NCBI GenBank assembly: GCA_050732695.1
Contig: JBOHRL010000033.1
Span: forward strand, 1-64,000
Direction: 5' to 3'
DNA from: JBFFZF01 sp050732695
Lineage (GTDB): Bacteria > Gemmatimonadota > Gemmatimonadetes > Longimicrobiales > RSA9
DNA length: 64,000 nucleotides
Shown here: piece by piece, positions 27,120-35,974 of the stretch
How the letters are laid out: each line of letters starts with the position of its first letter
Numbering within the stretch: the stretch's first letter is position 1
The notes under the pieces: model-generated
The model's database searches: none
What the model saw: the letters and a program-made list of their open reading frames with translations, nothing else
Told to the model about the DNA's origin: nothing
Position numbers and translations under genes: made by a program

Positions 27120-27590
27120 GTGGCCAAGGCACGTAAGAAGGCGGCGAGGAAGGGAACGAGGAAGACAGCGCGCAGGAAGGCGACGAAGCGCACCGCGAAG
27201 AAGGCGGCGCGTCGGAAGGCCACCAGGCGCAAGGTCACACGCAGAAAGGCCACACGTCGGAAGGCGGCGAGGAAGTCGACCCGCCGGAAGGCGACTCGCC
27301 GCAAGGCGGCGAAGAAGACGGCGCGCCGCAAGACGCGCCGGAAGGCCGCAAAGAAGTCCCGCCGCAAGACGACGCGCAAGAAGGCAACCCGCAGGAAGGC
27401 GACGCGTCGCAAGGGCGCTCGCAAGGCCACCCGTCGCAAGAAGGCGACACGCAAGAAGGCGACACGCAAGAAGGCCGCACGCAAGGGTGGTCGCCGAAAG
27501 AAGGCAGCAAAGAAGGCCACACGCAGAAAGGGTGGTCGTCGGAAGAAGGCTGCTGCTGCACCGGCGGCGGCTCCGGTGATGGGGATGTAG
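27120..27590 (+). CDS. Histone H1-like, Lys/Arg-rich nucleoid protein
   Basis: A 156-aa protein, about two-thirds Lys plus Arg, built from short words such as KKATRRKATRRK with almost no acidic residues. It ends in a neutral Ala/Pro tail (AAAAPAAAPVMGM). This is the composition of H1-like bacterial DNA-binding proteins (Hc1/Hc2 of Chlamydia, AlgP C-terminal repeats), which bind DNA and probably condense the nucleoid; no folded domain is visible. I chose the GTG at 27120 because AGGAGG (27108-27113) lies 6 nt upstream; a farther start would add eight unlike residues. The tandem codon pattern makes the gene prone to length variation. Confidence 0.85.
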   Translation: MAKARKKAARKGTRKTARRKATKRTAKKAARRKATRRKVTRRKATRRKAARKSTRRKATRRKAAKKTARRKTRRKAAKKSRRKTTRKKATRRKATRRKGARKATRRKKATRKKATRKKAARKGGRRKKAAKKATRRKGGRRKKAAAAPAAAPVMGM

Positions 27591-27676
27591 GCAGGGAAGA
27601 TCGTTCTGCTGGGCGAAGCGCCGCGGGGATCCCAACGGATTCTCGTGGCGCTTCGATTATCGGGGTACAATAAGGC

Positions 27677-27760
27677 GTTTCTGGGGCTGGTTTCTGGTAA
27701 CGAATCCAGACCCGGCAGGCCATCCGTTCCCCGTTGAAACCAGAAACCAGCCCCAGAAAC
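27677..27760. repeat. 22-bp perfect inverted repeat with 40-nt loop
   Basis: Left arm 27677-27698 (GTTTCTGGGGCTGG then TTTCTGGT) is exactly complementary to 27739-27760. The right arm is followed by a 13-bp tandem copy of its end (CCAGCCCCAGAAA at 27747-27759 and 27760-27772). It lies 87 bp after the H1-like stop and 37 bp before the HD-protein ATG. It could be a terminator, an attenuator in the HD-gene leader, or a remnant of a small mobile repeat; there is no T-run. Confidence 0.85.
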
Positions 27761-27796
27761 CAGCCCCAGAAACGTGCTCACGCACAGAGGGCACCA

Positions 27797-28645
27797 ATGC
27801 ACGACCTCCTCCACGAGGGCCCGATCGAGCCGCCGCACGCGAGAACCGTGGCGGAGCGATTCGAACGACGCACGGAGATCAACGTGCCGAGCCGGCACAA
27901 CCCGAGGTTGCGTACACTGATCGAACGGGTGAACGCGGATGATGACCTTTACGCGCTGTGGCTGGCGGCGAATGTGAACGCGATCGAGCGGCTCGGCATG
28001 ACGGATCACGGGCCGGTCCATGTGAAGATCGTGATGAACATCGCGACGAAGCTGTACCGCCTCCTGGTCGATGGGGGTGTCCAGCCGGCAGCGGTTCTGA
28101 ATTGGGGAATGGAGGTGACGGACGGTGAAGTCGTCGTGGCGATGGCGGCGTTGCTGCACGACCTCGGGATGTCGATTCACCGCTCGGACCACGAAGGCTT
28201 CTCGCTGTTCATTGCACAGGGCAAGCTGCGCGAGTTGTTGGCGGACGTTTACGACCGCCGAACGGCAACGGTGATCCGGTCGGAGATCCTGCATGCGATC
28301 ATCGCGCACCGCTCGGGTGGTCGGCCACTCACGATGGAGGCGGGCGTCGTACGGATCGCGGACGCGCTCGACATGGCGAAAGGGCGGTCGCGGATTCCGT
28401 TCGCTCAGGGTTCGTCGAGTATCCACTCGATCTCGGCTGCGGCGATCGAGGCCGTGCACATCGAGAAGGGTGAGACGAAGCCGGTCAAGCTGCGCATCGA
28501 GATGTCCAACTCGGCGGGCGTGTTTCAACTCGATCAGCTGTTCCGCGAAAAGCTCGCAGGAAGCGGCCTCGAAGGATACGTCGAGGCCGAGGCGAATCTG
28601 ATTGGCGAGAGCGAGAAGCTGCTGTTCAAGGAGTTCCGGTTGTAG
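27797..28645 (+). CDS. HD-domain metal-dependent phosphohydrolase
   Basis: A 282-aa protein with the HD-superfamily metal ligands in order: H71/H75 (DHGPVHVKIV), H121-D122 (ALLHDLGMSIHRSDH) and D192 (RIADALDMAKGR). Family members hydrolyse nucleotides or cyclic nucleotides; no second domain or HD-GYP signature is present, so the substrate is open. GAGGG just upstream selects the ATG at 27797 over an in-frame ATG at 27734, which would fall inside the inverted repeat. Confidence 0.83.
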   Translation: MHDLLHEGPIEPPHARTVAERFERRTEINVPSRHNPRLRTLIERVNADDDLYALWLAANVNAIERLGMTDHGPVHVKIVMNIATKLYRLLVDGGVQPAAVLNWGMEVTDGEVVVAMAALLHDLGMSIHRSDHEGFSLFIAQGKLRELLADVYDRRTATVIRSEILHAIIAHRSGGRPLTMEAGVVRIADALDMAKGRSRIPFAQGSSSIHSISAAAIEAVHIEKGETKPVKLRIEMSNSAGVFQLDQLFREKLAGSGLEGYVEAEANLIGESEKLLFKEFRL

Positions 28646-28839
28646 GCTCGCGTTACCGTTCGGTCGGCTGATCACCTGGCTGCCTCGCGTGTTCCCGGCC
28701 CGATCCGTTCGCGGGGGAGCCACCAGGGAACACCGCTTCGGTACAAGGGCAAACAGGGCCTCCGGCCCTAGCCCGCGCTTCCTGCCCGTCCTATGTTCCG
28801 CCATCGAACGACTTCGATTCCCCGTCCGATGGTGAACTC

Positions 28840-29400
28840 ATGGCTGTCTCGCCGAAGGACACACCGTCCTCGAGTCCTGGCAATGACGCGGATGCGCGGC
28901 GTCTTCGCCCGGAGATTTTCGTCGCGCGGCGGCGGGCCCGGTTGGAAAAGCTGCTTCAGCATCCGCTGGTGCCGCCGCGCGATTCCGGAGCGTCCATCGA
29001 GCGCCGCACGTTTCTGCGTGAGGAAGCAGAAGAACTGTACTGGAACGAACTCGAGTGGGAGAGGTTGATGGCGGAGGAGATGTCAGCGGGCGGGAGCGAA
29101 CTCGTCGAGATGGCATTTCCCGGATTCCTCACGTTCATTGATGGACTGCTTCTGAAGGAAGCGAGCCCGGACTCCCCTGTGGCGGCACATCCGCGCCCGG
29201 AAGTCGTCGAAGACATTCTGTTGTTCCTTGCACGGCGCTGCCTCGAATTGCTGCCCGAGACGTCGGCCGAATGCAGGCTCGAACGCGAGATGACACAACG
29301 ACTCGTCGATCTCGTGCTCTACCGCCTGCACGGACTGGAGGTGGACGGACTCGATCCGTTCGAAATCTCCCGCCGGGATGAGCCCGACGACGTGATGTGA
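28840..29400 (+). CDS. Conserved-looking soluble protein, unknown function
   Basis: A 186-aa acidic, mostly helical protein without signal peptide, membrane segment or known motif (central block LREEAEELYWNELEWERLMAEE, then GFLTFIDGLLL and RPEVVEDILLFLARRCLEL). Its stop overlaps the start of the GDPD gene (ATGTGA), so it belongs to that operon. It could be a small adaptor or helical-bundle protein; I make no functional call. Confidence 0.6.
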   Translation: MAVSPKDTPSSSPGNDADARRLRPEIFVARRRARLEKLLQHPLVPPRDSGASIERRTFLREEAEELYWNELEWERLMAEEMSAGGSELVEMAFPGFLTFIDGLLLKEASPDSPVAAHPRPEVVEDILLFLARRCLELLPETSAECRLEREMTQRLVDLVLYRLHGLEVDGLDPFEISRRDEPDDVM

Positions 29401-30272
29401 CGGAGAACGCGGGTCGCGCCGCCAGCGGTGCACCGGACCAACGGCCGCTGCACCCGGTCCTCGCCGGCTCGCCCCTTCTGATCGCACACCGTGGTGGCGC
29501 AGGTCTGGCTCCCGAGAACACGATGGCCGCGTTCCTCGCCGCGTCCGAGCGTTGGCACAGCGACATGATCGAACTCGACGTGCGCGCGAGTGCCGATGGT
29601 CGTTGCGTCGTGATCCACGATCCGACCGTCGATCGAACCACCGACGGGTCCGGTCAGGTCGCTTCATTCACATACGACGAACTGTGCAGGTTCGACGCGG
29701 GCTACCATTTCACGAGCGATGGCGGCCGCACGTTTCCGTTTCGCGGCCGGGGCGTCACCATCCCGACCATCGAGGATGTGTTCGCGGCGTTGCCTCACAT
29801 GCGGTTCACGATCGAGGTCAAGGCGGGCGCGGCGCAGAGCCCGCTGTTCGATGCGATCGACCGGTTCGCGTGCGCGGCCCGCGTGATTGCCGCCGGGATG
29901 CACGACCGGGACAGGGATCTATTTCACCGCCACACGGGCGCGGTGAGCGCATCGACAGAACAGGTGCGCGCATGGATGTATCGTCATCTGATCGGGCTTG
30001 GCCGCTGGGCAGGACTGCGTGCGGACGTGGTGCAGGTCCCCGAACGAGCGGAAGGCATGCGCATCGTAACACCGCGGTTCGTGAGGGCGCTGCATGGCCG
30101 TGGCATCCTCGTGCACGTGTGGACGATCAACGAGGCGGAGGATATGCGCCGCTTGCTGGCATGCGGCGTGGACGGCATCGTATCAGACCGGCCGGATGTC
30201 CTGGCGGAGGTCCTGCATGATGTGGCAGGCCGGCGTCTGCCACGCGCGATCACGGAGTCGCACGATGCGTGA
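29397..30272 (+). CDS. ugpQ: Glycerophosphodiester phosphodiesterase
   Basis: A 291-aa GDPD-family enzyme that hydrolyses glycerophosphodiesters to glycerol-3-phosphate and an alcohol. Catalytic motifs are HRGG at 31-34, PENT at 39-42, ELDVR at 59-63 and HDPTVDRTTDG from 74; the TIM-barrel end shows VHVWTINEAEDMRRLLACGVDGIVSDRPD. There is no signal peptide, so it should be cytoplasmic (UgpQ-like, not GlpQ). It overlaps its upstream neighbour by 4 bp and tilS by 8 bp. Confidence 0.92.
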   Translation: MTENAGRAASGAPDQRPLHPVLAGSPLLIAHRGGAGLAPENTMAAFLAASERWHSDMIELDVRASADGRCVVIHDPTVDRTTDGSGQVASFTYDELCRFDAGYHFTSDGGRTFPFRGRGVTIPTIEDVFAALPHMRFTIEVKAGAAQSPLFDAIDRFACAARVIAAGMHDRDRDLFHRHTGAVSASTEQVRAWMYRHLIGLGRWAGLRADVVQVPERAEGMRIVTPRFVRALHGRGILVHVWTINEAEDMRRLLACGVDGIVSDRPDVLAEVLHDVAGRRLPRAITESHDA

Positions 30273-31650
30273 AGAGGCCGTCCCCTCGACGGACTTCACA
30301 CTCGTCGAGGTCTTTGCCAGGCATCTCACTGCCAGCGAACTCATCGCGCACGGATCTCACGTGCTCGTTGCCGTGTCTGGCGGTCTCGACTCGATCGTAC
30401 TGCTGCATTTGCTGCGCGCGGTGGCCGAGCCGTTGGCGTTGCGATTGACGGTCGCTCACTTCAATCATGCGATGCGTGATGGCAGTGCTGCGGATGCGGA
30501 GTTCGTTGCGGCGCTTTGCGAGCGCTGGAACGTGCCGTGCGTCGTGGGTCGCGCGCGCAGGCGCTTGCACACGGAGACGGAGGCGAGAGAGGCACGCTAC
30601 CGGTTTCTGGCCGCGACGCGGTCTCGCGTGGATGCGGATCGGATCGCGACCGGGCATCATGCGGACGATCAGGCCGAGACCGTCGTGTTCCGCCTGATCC
30701 GAGGTAGTGGAATCGGCGGCATCGCCGGAATTCCGGTGCGCCGCGGATGGATCGTGCGGCCTCTCCTGACGTACCGGCGGGCGGAACTGGCGCGCCACGC
30801 CGAAGGCCACGGGCTCGAGTGGAAGGAGGATCCGACCAATCGCGACGCGGCGTACACGGCGAGAAACCGGATTCGCCATGAGATTCTGCCCGCCATGGAA
30901 CGCGTGAGGTCAGGGGCAGTCAAGTCGATTCTGGCGATTTCCGCCGAAGCGGCCGCAGCGGAAATGGCATGGGCCCGGATCGTCGATGATCTGGAACAGA
31001 GCCTTGCGATCCGATCGCCGGACGGGGCGTTTCAGCTTGCCAGAGACTCGTTGCTACGGTATCATCCGCACGTCCGCGCGCGCGTGATGCGCCGGCTCTT
31101 CGGCAGGCTCGGGCCGGTGCCGGGTCGCGCTGCGACACAAGCCGCGCTCGACTTCGTCCGTCGGGCCGCGAGCGGCGCGATCCTCGAGCTGAGAGGCGGG
31201 CTCCGTTTGGAGCGACACTTCGACCGGCTCGTGATCCGGCCAGCCCCGGAGCCGTTGACGGCGGATCGGCCTCTGGTGATCCGGGAGCCGCGTGGCGGTC
31301 AGGGCGAGGCTACGATCGGCGGCCGGCGAGTACGCGTCGACTGGTCTCTCGGCGATGGAACACGATCCCGCATCGCCGAATCCTTCGATCCCACCGCACT
31401 GCGGTTCCCTCTCCAGCTTCGGGCATGGCGGCCGGGTGACCGCATCCGGACGAGTGGAGGGACGCGCAAACTCAAGAAGGTGTTCGTCGAGCGGCGAGTC
31501 GCACGGTCGGATCGGCCGCGGATCCCGGTCCTCGTACAGGACGATGGCCGCGTCCTCTGGGTCATTGGCCTTGCCAGGAGCCGCGACGCGGAACCGATGC
31601 CGGGTGACCCGGTGTTCCAGGTTTCGGTGAGTGATGCAGACCTCGATTGA
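30265..31650 (+). CDS. tilS: tRNA(Ile)-lysidine synthase
   Basis: A 461-aa ATP-dependent enzyme that converts C34 of the tRNA-Ile CAU anticodon to lysidine, essential in most bacteria. The N-terminal PP-loop motif SGGLDS is at 38-43, followed by HFNHAMRDGSAADAEFV and the family block TGHHADDQAETVVFRLIRGS. C-terminal TilS domains are present (LRAWRPGDRIRTSGGTRKLKK). It starts 8 bp inside the GDPD gene and overlaps hpt. The order tilS-hpt-ftsH is widely conserved. Confidence 0.94.
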   Translation: MREEAVPSTDFTLVEVFARHLTASELIAHGSHVLVAVSGGLDSIVLLHLLRAVAEPLALRLTVAHFNHAMRDGSAADAEFVAALCERWNVPCVVGRARRRLHTETEAREARYRFLAATRSRVDADRIATGHHADDQAETVVFRLIRGSGIGGIAGIPVRRGWIVRPLLTYRRAELARHAEGHGLEWKEDPTNRDAAYTARNRIRHEILPAMERVRSGAVKSILAISAEAAAAEMAWARIVDDLEQSLAIRSPDGAFQLARDSLLRYHPHVRARVMRRLFGRLGPVPGRAATQAALDFVRRAASGAILELRGGLRLERHFDRLVIRPAPEPLTADRPLVIREPRGGQGEATIGGRRVRVDWSLGDGTRSRIAESFDPTALRFPLQLRAWRPGDRIRTSGGTRKLKKVFVERRVARSDRPRIPVLVQDDGRVLWVIGLARSRDAEPMPGDPVFQVSVSDADLD

Positions 31651-32188
31651 TATTGCGGCCCGGCTCGGCGGCCGGCCATTGCGGCGCATCGTCTACTCGG
31701 AGCAGGACATTGCCAGTCGCGTCGACATCATGGGGCGCGCGATCGGCGAGCACTATTCCGACGGTGAGCCGCTTCTGGTCATCGGGCTGCTGAAGGGTTC
31801 ATTCATCTTCCTAGCGGACCTGGTCCGTCAGATTCCGCGACCGCTCTTCGTCGATTTCCTGGGCGCCGCAAGCTACGGGACGGGCAGCGTAAGCAGCGGA
31901 AACGTACGTCTGGTGTATGACCCGGAGGCCGAGATCGCTGGCAAGCACGTCCTCCTCGTCGAGGACATCATCGATAGCGGGAACACCGTCAACCGGCTCG
32001 TGCCGATGCTACGGGAACGAGGACCGCGAAGCCTGGAGTTGTGTGCGCTGCTGCACAAGCGGCTGTCGCCACCGCTCCTGCTCGAACCGCGCTGGATCGG
32101 ATTCGAGGCGCCCGCGGAGTTCCTGGTCGGATACGGGCTGGACTACAGCGAGCATTTCCGGGGCCTTCCGTTCATCGCGAGCATCTGA
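31634..32188 (+). CDS. hpt: Hypoxanthine phosphoribosyltransferase
   Basis: A 184-aa purine-salvage enzyme that makes IMP/GMP from hypoxanthine/guanine and PRPP. The PRPP-binding motif is VEDIIDSGNT at 109-118; the flexible-loop region is ASYGTGSVSSGNVRLVYD and the N-terminal GLLKGSFIFLADL is typical. I take the ATG at 31634; a GTG one codon earlier is equally possible. It overlaps tilS by 17 bp and precedes ftsH by 25 bp. Confidence 0.94.
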   Translation: MQTSIDIAARLGGRPLRRIVYSEQDIASRVDIMGRAIGEHYSDGEPLLVIGLLKGSFIFLADLVRQIPRPLFVDFLGAASYGTGSVSSGNVRLVYDPEAEIAGKHVLLVEDIIDSGNTVNRLVPMLRERGPRSLELCALLHKRLSPPLLLEPRWIGFEAPAEFLVGYGLDYSEHFRGLPFIASI

Positions 32189-32213
32189 GAACACGGACGG
32201 ACGAAACCTGACG

Positions 32214-34280
32214 ATGGCAGATCGAAACGATCCGCGAAACAATCGGGACCCGAACCGGCTTGGCCGCTTCTCCCGAACGGCATCCTTCTGGGTACTGCTG
32301 TTCCTGGTTCCGCTCCTGATTTTCAATGCACTCAGCGCGCGCCGCCAGGATGCGACCGAGCTGACGTACACCATATTCAACGAGCAGCTTCAGAACTCGA
32401 ACATCGATTCCGTCACGATCGTCGATGGCAAGCGGGTCGAGGGCCGGTTGCGTACGCCGATCGCCCGACAGGACCGGCAGATTCGAGATTTCTGGGTGCA
32501 GCTTCCCATCCGCGACAGCGAGCAGATCCTTGCTCAAATCGAGGACAAGGTCGGCGTCATTGTCGCCGCCGAACCTCGCCAGAACTGGTGGACGCTGATT
32601 ATCGGGTTCTTGCCTTGGCTGCTGATCATCGGCTTCTGGCTGTTCATGCTGCGGCAGATGCAGATGGGCGGGTCGAAGGCGTTCCAGTTCGGAAAATCGA
32701 AGGCAAGGCTGCTCACAGGTGACACACCGAAGGTCACGTTCGCCGACGTAGCGGGCGCGGATGAAGCGAAGGAAGAGCTTCAGGAGATCATCGAATTCCT
32801 GAAGGATCCGCAGAAGTTCAGCCGGTTGGGCGGGCGCCTGCCGAAGGGCGTGCTGCTTGTTGGCCCGCCGGGAACCGGCAAGACGCTGCTTGGCAAAGCG
32901 GTCGCAGGCGAGGCGGGCCGGCCGTTCTTCTCGATGTCGGGCTCGGACTTCGTCGAAATGTTCGTGGGCGTCGGCGCGTCGCGTGTACGCGATCTCTTCG
33001 AGCAGGGCAAAGCCCACGCCCCGTGCATCATCTTCATCGACGAAATCGATGCGGTCGGCCGCCACCGTGGCGCGGGCCTTGGCGGAGGCCACGATGAACG
33101 CGAGCAGACTCTCAATCAGCTGCTTGTCGAGATGGATGGTTTCGAATCGAATGAAGGCGTGATTCTGCTCGCGGCGACAAACCGTCCGGATGTACTGGAC
33201 CCGGCGTTGCTGCGGCCGGGTCGTTTCGACCGCCAGGTCGTGGTCGATGCACCGGACGTGAAGGGCAGGGAAGGCATCCTGCGTGTGCATCTGCGCAAGG
33301 TGCCGATCTCGAACGATGTCAACGTGAAGACGCTGGCAAAAGCGACGCCGGGCATGAGCGGAGCCGATCTCGCGAATCTGGTAAACGAGGGCGCCTTGCT
33401 CGCGGCCCGGCGAGGCCATGATCAGGTCTCGATGCCCGACCTCGAGGATGCGAAGGACAAGGTCATGCTGGGTGCGGAGCGGCGCAGCATGGTGCTGTCC
33501 GATGCGGAGCGGAAGCTGACCGCGTACCATGAAGCGGGCCACGCGGTGGTCGCGTTGCGCACGCCGGGACTGGACCCGGTGCACAAGATCACGATCGTGC
33601 CGCGCGGCCGCGCGCTCGGCGTGACTGCCTCGCTGCCCGAAGAGGATCGTCATTCGTACTCGAGGGATTACCTGATTGCGCAGCTTGCGATGCTGTTCGG
33701 CGGGCGCGCGGCGGAAGCCATGATCTTCGGCAAGGAGAAGATCACGACGGGTGCAGGCAACGACATCGAACGCGCGACGGCCGTGGCGCGACGGATGGTG
33801 ACGCAGTTCGGGATGAGCGAAGAGATCGGGCTGATGGCAGTCGGCGATGCCGAGCAGGAAGTGTTTCTCGGCCGGGAGATCGTGCAGCGGCGGGCCATCT
33901 CGGAGAACGTTGCCGAGCGCGTCGACAAGGAAGTCAAACGTTTGCTCGATGAGGCGTATGAGAGCGCGTTCGCGACTCTGGAAGGCAATCGCGATCTGCT
34001 CGAGCACATTGCCGAAGCCCTGCTCGAACGGGAAACGCTGGACCGCGAGGAAGTCGAACTGCTTGCGGCCGGCGAGCGGCTTCCCGAGGCGAAGATCGTC
34101 GCCCGTGCGCGCGAGTTCGCGGACACGCTTCGCCGCGACGCCGGACCGGCAGACAAGGCAAAGGGTGCGGACGACATGAAGGCGGCCAGCGCAAAGGAGT
34201 CGACCAAGGACGGCGTTCGAGACCGTGACGTCGGCGTTGCGGTTTCGGCCGAGCGCGAGGCCGACGCATCCCAGGGATGA
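32214..34280 (+). CDS. ftsH: ATP-dependent zinc metalloprotease FtsH
   Basis: A 688-aa membrane AAA protease for quality control of membrane proteins and regulators. It has an N-terminal helix (FWVLLFLVPLLIFNAL), a periplasmic domain, a second helix (WTLIIGFLPWLLIIGFWLFM), Walker A GPPGTGKT (217-224), Walker B CIIFIDEIDAVGRHRG, and second-region-of-homology arginines (RPDVLDPALLRPGRFDR). The zinc site is HEAGH at 439-443. After the protease domain comes a Lys/Ala/Asp-rich disordered tail. The ATG at 32214 begins the conserved N-terminus. The stop overlaps folP (ATGA). Confidence 0.96.
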   Translation: MADRNDPRNNRDPNRLGRFSRTASFWVLLFLVPLLIFNALSARRQDATELTYTIFNEQLQNSNIDSVTIVDGKRVEGRLRTPIARQDRQIRDFWVQLPIRDSEQILAQIEDKVGVIVAAEPRQNWWTLIIGFLPWLLIIGFWLFMLRQMQMGGSKAFQFGKSKARLLTGDTPKVTFADVAGADEAKEELQEIIEFLKDPQKFSRLGGRLPKGVLLVGPPGTGKTLLGKAVAGEAGRPFFSMSGSDFVEMFVGVGASRVRDLFEQGKAHAPCIIFIDEIDAVGRHRGAGLGGGHDEREQTLNQLLVEMDGFESNEGVILLAATNRPDVLDPALLRPGRFDRQVVVDAPDVKGREGILRVHLRKVPISNDVNVKTLAKATPGMSGADLANLVNEGALLAARRGHDQVSMPDLEDAKDKVMLGAERRSMVLSDAERKLTAYHEAGHAVVALRTPGLDPVHKITIVPRGRALGVTASLPEEDRHSYSRDYLIAQLAMLFGGRAAEAMIFGKEKITTGAGNDIERATAVARRMVTQFGMSEEIGLMAVGDAEQEVFLGREIVQRRAISENVAERVDKEVKRLLDEAYESAFATLEGNRDLLEHIAEALLERETLDREEVELLAAGERLPEAKIVARAREFADTLRRDAGPADKAKGADDMKAASAKESTKDGVRDRDVGVAVSAEREADASQG

Positions 34281-35158
34281 CGTATGCCGTGGCCGCGGGG
34301 ACCGGGTGGATGACCGCCCGCGGCACGATTGCGGTAGACCGTCCGGTTGTTGTCGGCATCCTGAACCTGACGCCCGATTCGTTCTGGAGCGGCGGCCGCC
34401 ACATCACCGTGGACGCCGCCGTTCGCCATTCCGAAGTCCTGCTCGAGGATGGCGCGGACGTCCTCGACATCGGCGGCGAATCGACAAGGCCGGGCGCCCG
34501 AATCGTTCCCGAGACGGAGGAGATCGAACGCGTGATCCCGGTGATTCGCGAGATCGTGCGGCGCTGGCCGGGGGTGCCGGTGTCAGTCGATACCGTGAAA
34601 TCCGGCGTGGCTCGGGCGGCGTTCGCGGAAGGCGCATGGATCGCCAACGATGTGTCGGCGCTGCGTCTCGACCCGCACATGGCCGCGACCATCGCCGGTG
34701 CTGGCGGCGGCGTCATTCTGATGCATTCGCGTGGCGGCATCGAGGACATGGCTCGTTACGAACTCGCGGATTACGGCACGGATCCGGTCGGTGAGATGGT
34801 GGTCGAACTGGAAGCGGCTGTTACGGTCGCCCTCTCCGAAGGCATCGCGAGGACTGCCATCGTCCTCGATCCCGGGCTCGGCTTCGCAAAACGTACGGAA
34901 CACAGCGTTGCGGCGATCACACAGCTCGATCGCTTCGTCGCTCTCCGCTACCCGATCCAGGTCGGACCGTCGCGCAAACGTTTTGTCGGGGACCTCACCG
35001 GCGGCGCGCACCCCGAGGACCGGCTCGAAGGTACGATTGCCGCGTGCATCGCCGCGTACGAACGAGGTGCGCGCCTGTTTCGTGTCCATGACGTTCGCGC
35101 GGCGCGACGTGCACTCGATGTCGCACACGCCATCTCCAGCGCGGGTCCTTCGCGATGA
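34277..35158 (+). CDS. folP: Dihydropteroate synthase
   Basis: A 293-aa folate enzyme condensing 6-hydroxymethyl-dihydropterin pyrophosphate with p-aminobenzoate; the sulfonamide target. Signatures: VVGILNLTPDSFWSGG, DVLDIGGESTRPGA, PVSVDTVKSGVARAA, and the C-terminal VGPSRKRFVGDLTG. The family usually has DSFSDGG at the first site; DSFWSGG here is a mild variation. It overlaps ftsH and cdaA by 4 bp each. Confidence 0.94.
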   Translation: MTYAVAAGTGWMTARGTIAVDRPVVVGILNLTPDSFWSGGRHITVDAAVRHSEVLLEDGADVLDIGGESTRPGARIVPETEEIERVIPVIREIVRRWPGVPVSVDTVKSGVARAAFAEGAWIANDVSALRLDPHMAATIAGAGGGVILMHSRGGIEDMARYELADYGTDPVGEMVVELEAAVTVALSEGIARTAIVLDPGLGFAKRTEHSVAAITQLDRFVALRYPIQVGPSRKRFVGDLTGGAHPEDRLEGTIAACIAAYERGARLFRVHDVRAARRALDVAHAISSAGPSR

Positions 35159-35961
35159 CCGAGTTCGTCGATCGCTACGGCTTCGTATTTCCGGGCCTGC
35201 TCGATCTGATCCAGATCCTGCTCGTCGCGGCGGCGGTCTACTACGTGCTGCGGCTGCTCGCCAGCACGCGCGCGCTTCAGATGCTGGTCGGGTTGCTCCT
35301 GCTCGCACTCGTATACTTCGTCGCCCGCGTTGTCGGACTCTCGCTCATCCAGTACATCCTCGAGAAGGTCTTCGAGTATGGTGCGATTGCTGCCCTCATC
35401 GTCTTTCAGCCGGAACTGCGCAGCGCGCTTGCGCGTCTCGGCCAGAGCCGGATGCTGCGCTTCTTCAACCGTCTCGAGGGCCGCGAGGTCGCCGAAGAAC
35501 TGATCGAAGCCGTCGAGCGGCTGGCTCGAGGCGGCACCGGCGCGATCATTGCCATCGAACGCGAGGTCGGCCTCAACGAATACGCGGATACGGGGACTCG
35601 CATCCAGGCAAAAGTCAGCGCTGACCTGATCGTCAGCATCTTCTCACCATACGGCCCGATGCACGATGGCGCCCTTCTCATCCGGGGCGATACCATCATC
35701 GCGGCCGGCGTGATTCTGCCGCTCACGCAGTTTCCTGTCGCCGACCGTTCGCTTGGTACACGACACCGCGCCGCGATCGGGCTGTCCGAGGAGACCGACG
35801 CCATCGTCATAGTCGTAAGCGAGGAGACCTCGAAGATTTCCGTCGCGCAGCGCGGGCTCCTCGAGAAGGGAGTCAATCTGGACAACCTCCGCCTCGTTCT
35901 CTCGGGTGGCGCCACGGCCGGCCCGGATCGGGCGATCGGCAAGATTGCCGAGGCTGGCTGA
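35155..35961 (+). CDS. cdaA: Diadenylate cyclase (c-di-AMP synthase)
   Basis: A 268-aa membrane enzyme making c-di-AMP from two ATP. Three hydrophobic segments fill residues 12-65, followed by the DAC domain with GAIIAIERE, the catalytic DGA at 171-173 and RHR at 203-205 in GTRHRAAIGLSEETDA. The C-terminal segment after 230 is short, as usual for CdaA. It is translationally coupled to folP (ATGA overlap). c-di-AMP normally controls osmolyte and cell-wall balance. Confidence 0.94.
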   Translation: MTEFVDRYGFVFPGLLDLIQILLVAAAVYYVLRLLASTRALQMLVGLLLLALVYFVARVVGLSLIQYILEKVFEYGAIAALIVFQPELRSALARLGQSRMLRFFNRLEGREVAEELIEAVERLARGGTGAIIAIEREVGLNEYADTGTRIQAKVSADLIVSIFSPYGPMHDGALLIRGDTIIAAGVILPLTQFPVADRSLGTRHRAAIGLSEETDAIVIVVSEETSKISVAQRGLLEKGVNLDNLRLVLSGGATAGPDRAIGKIAEAG

Positions 35962-35974
35962 AAGGGAGCCTCAC

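Noticed and set aside
26753..28804. 683-codon open frame on the minus strand opposite the H1-like and HD genes
   Set aside because: Its product is a Phe/Leu/Arg repeat that is simply the complement of Lys/Arg codon words; the plus strand has a strong ribosome site and HD motifs.
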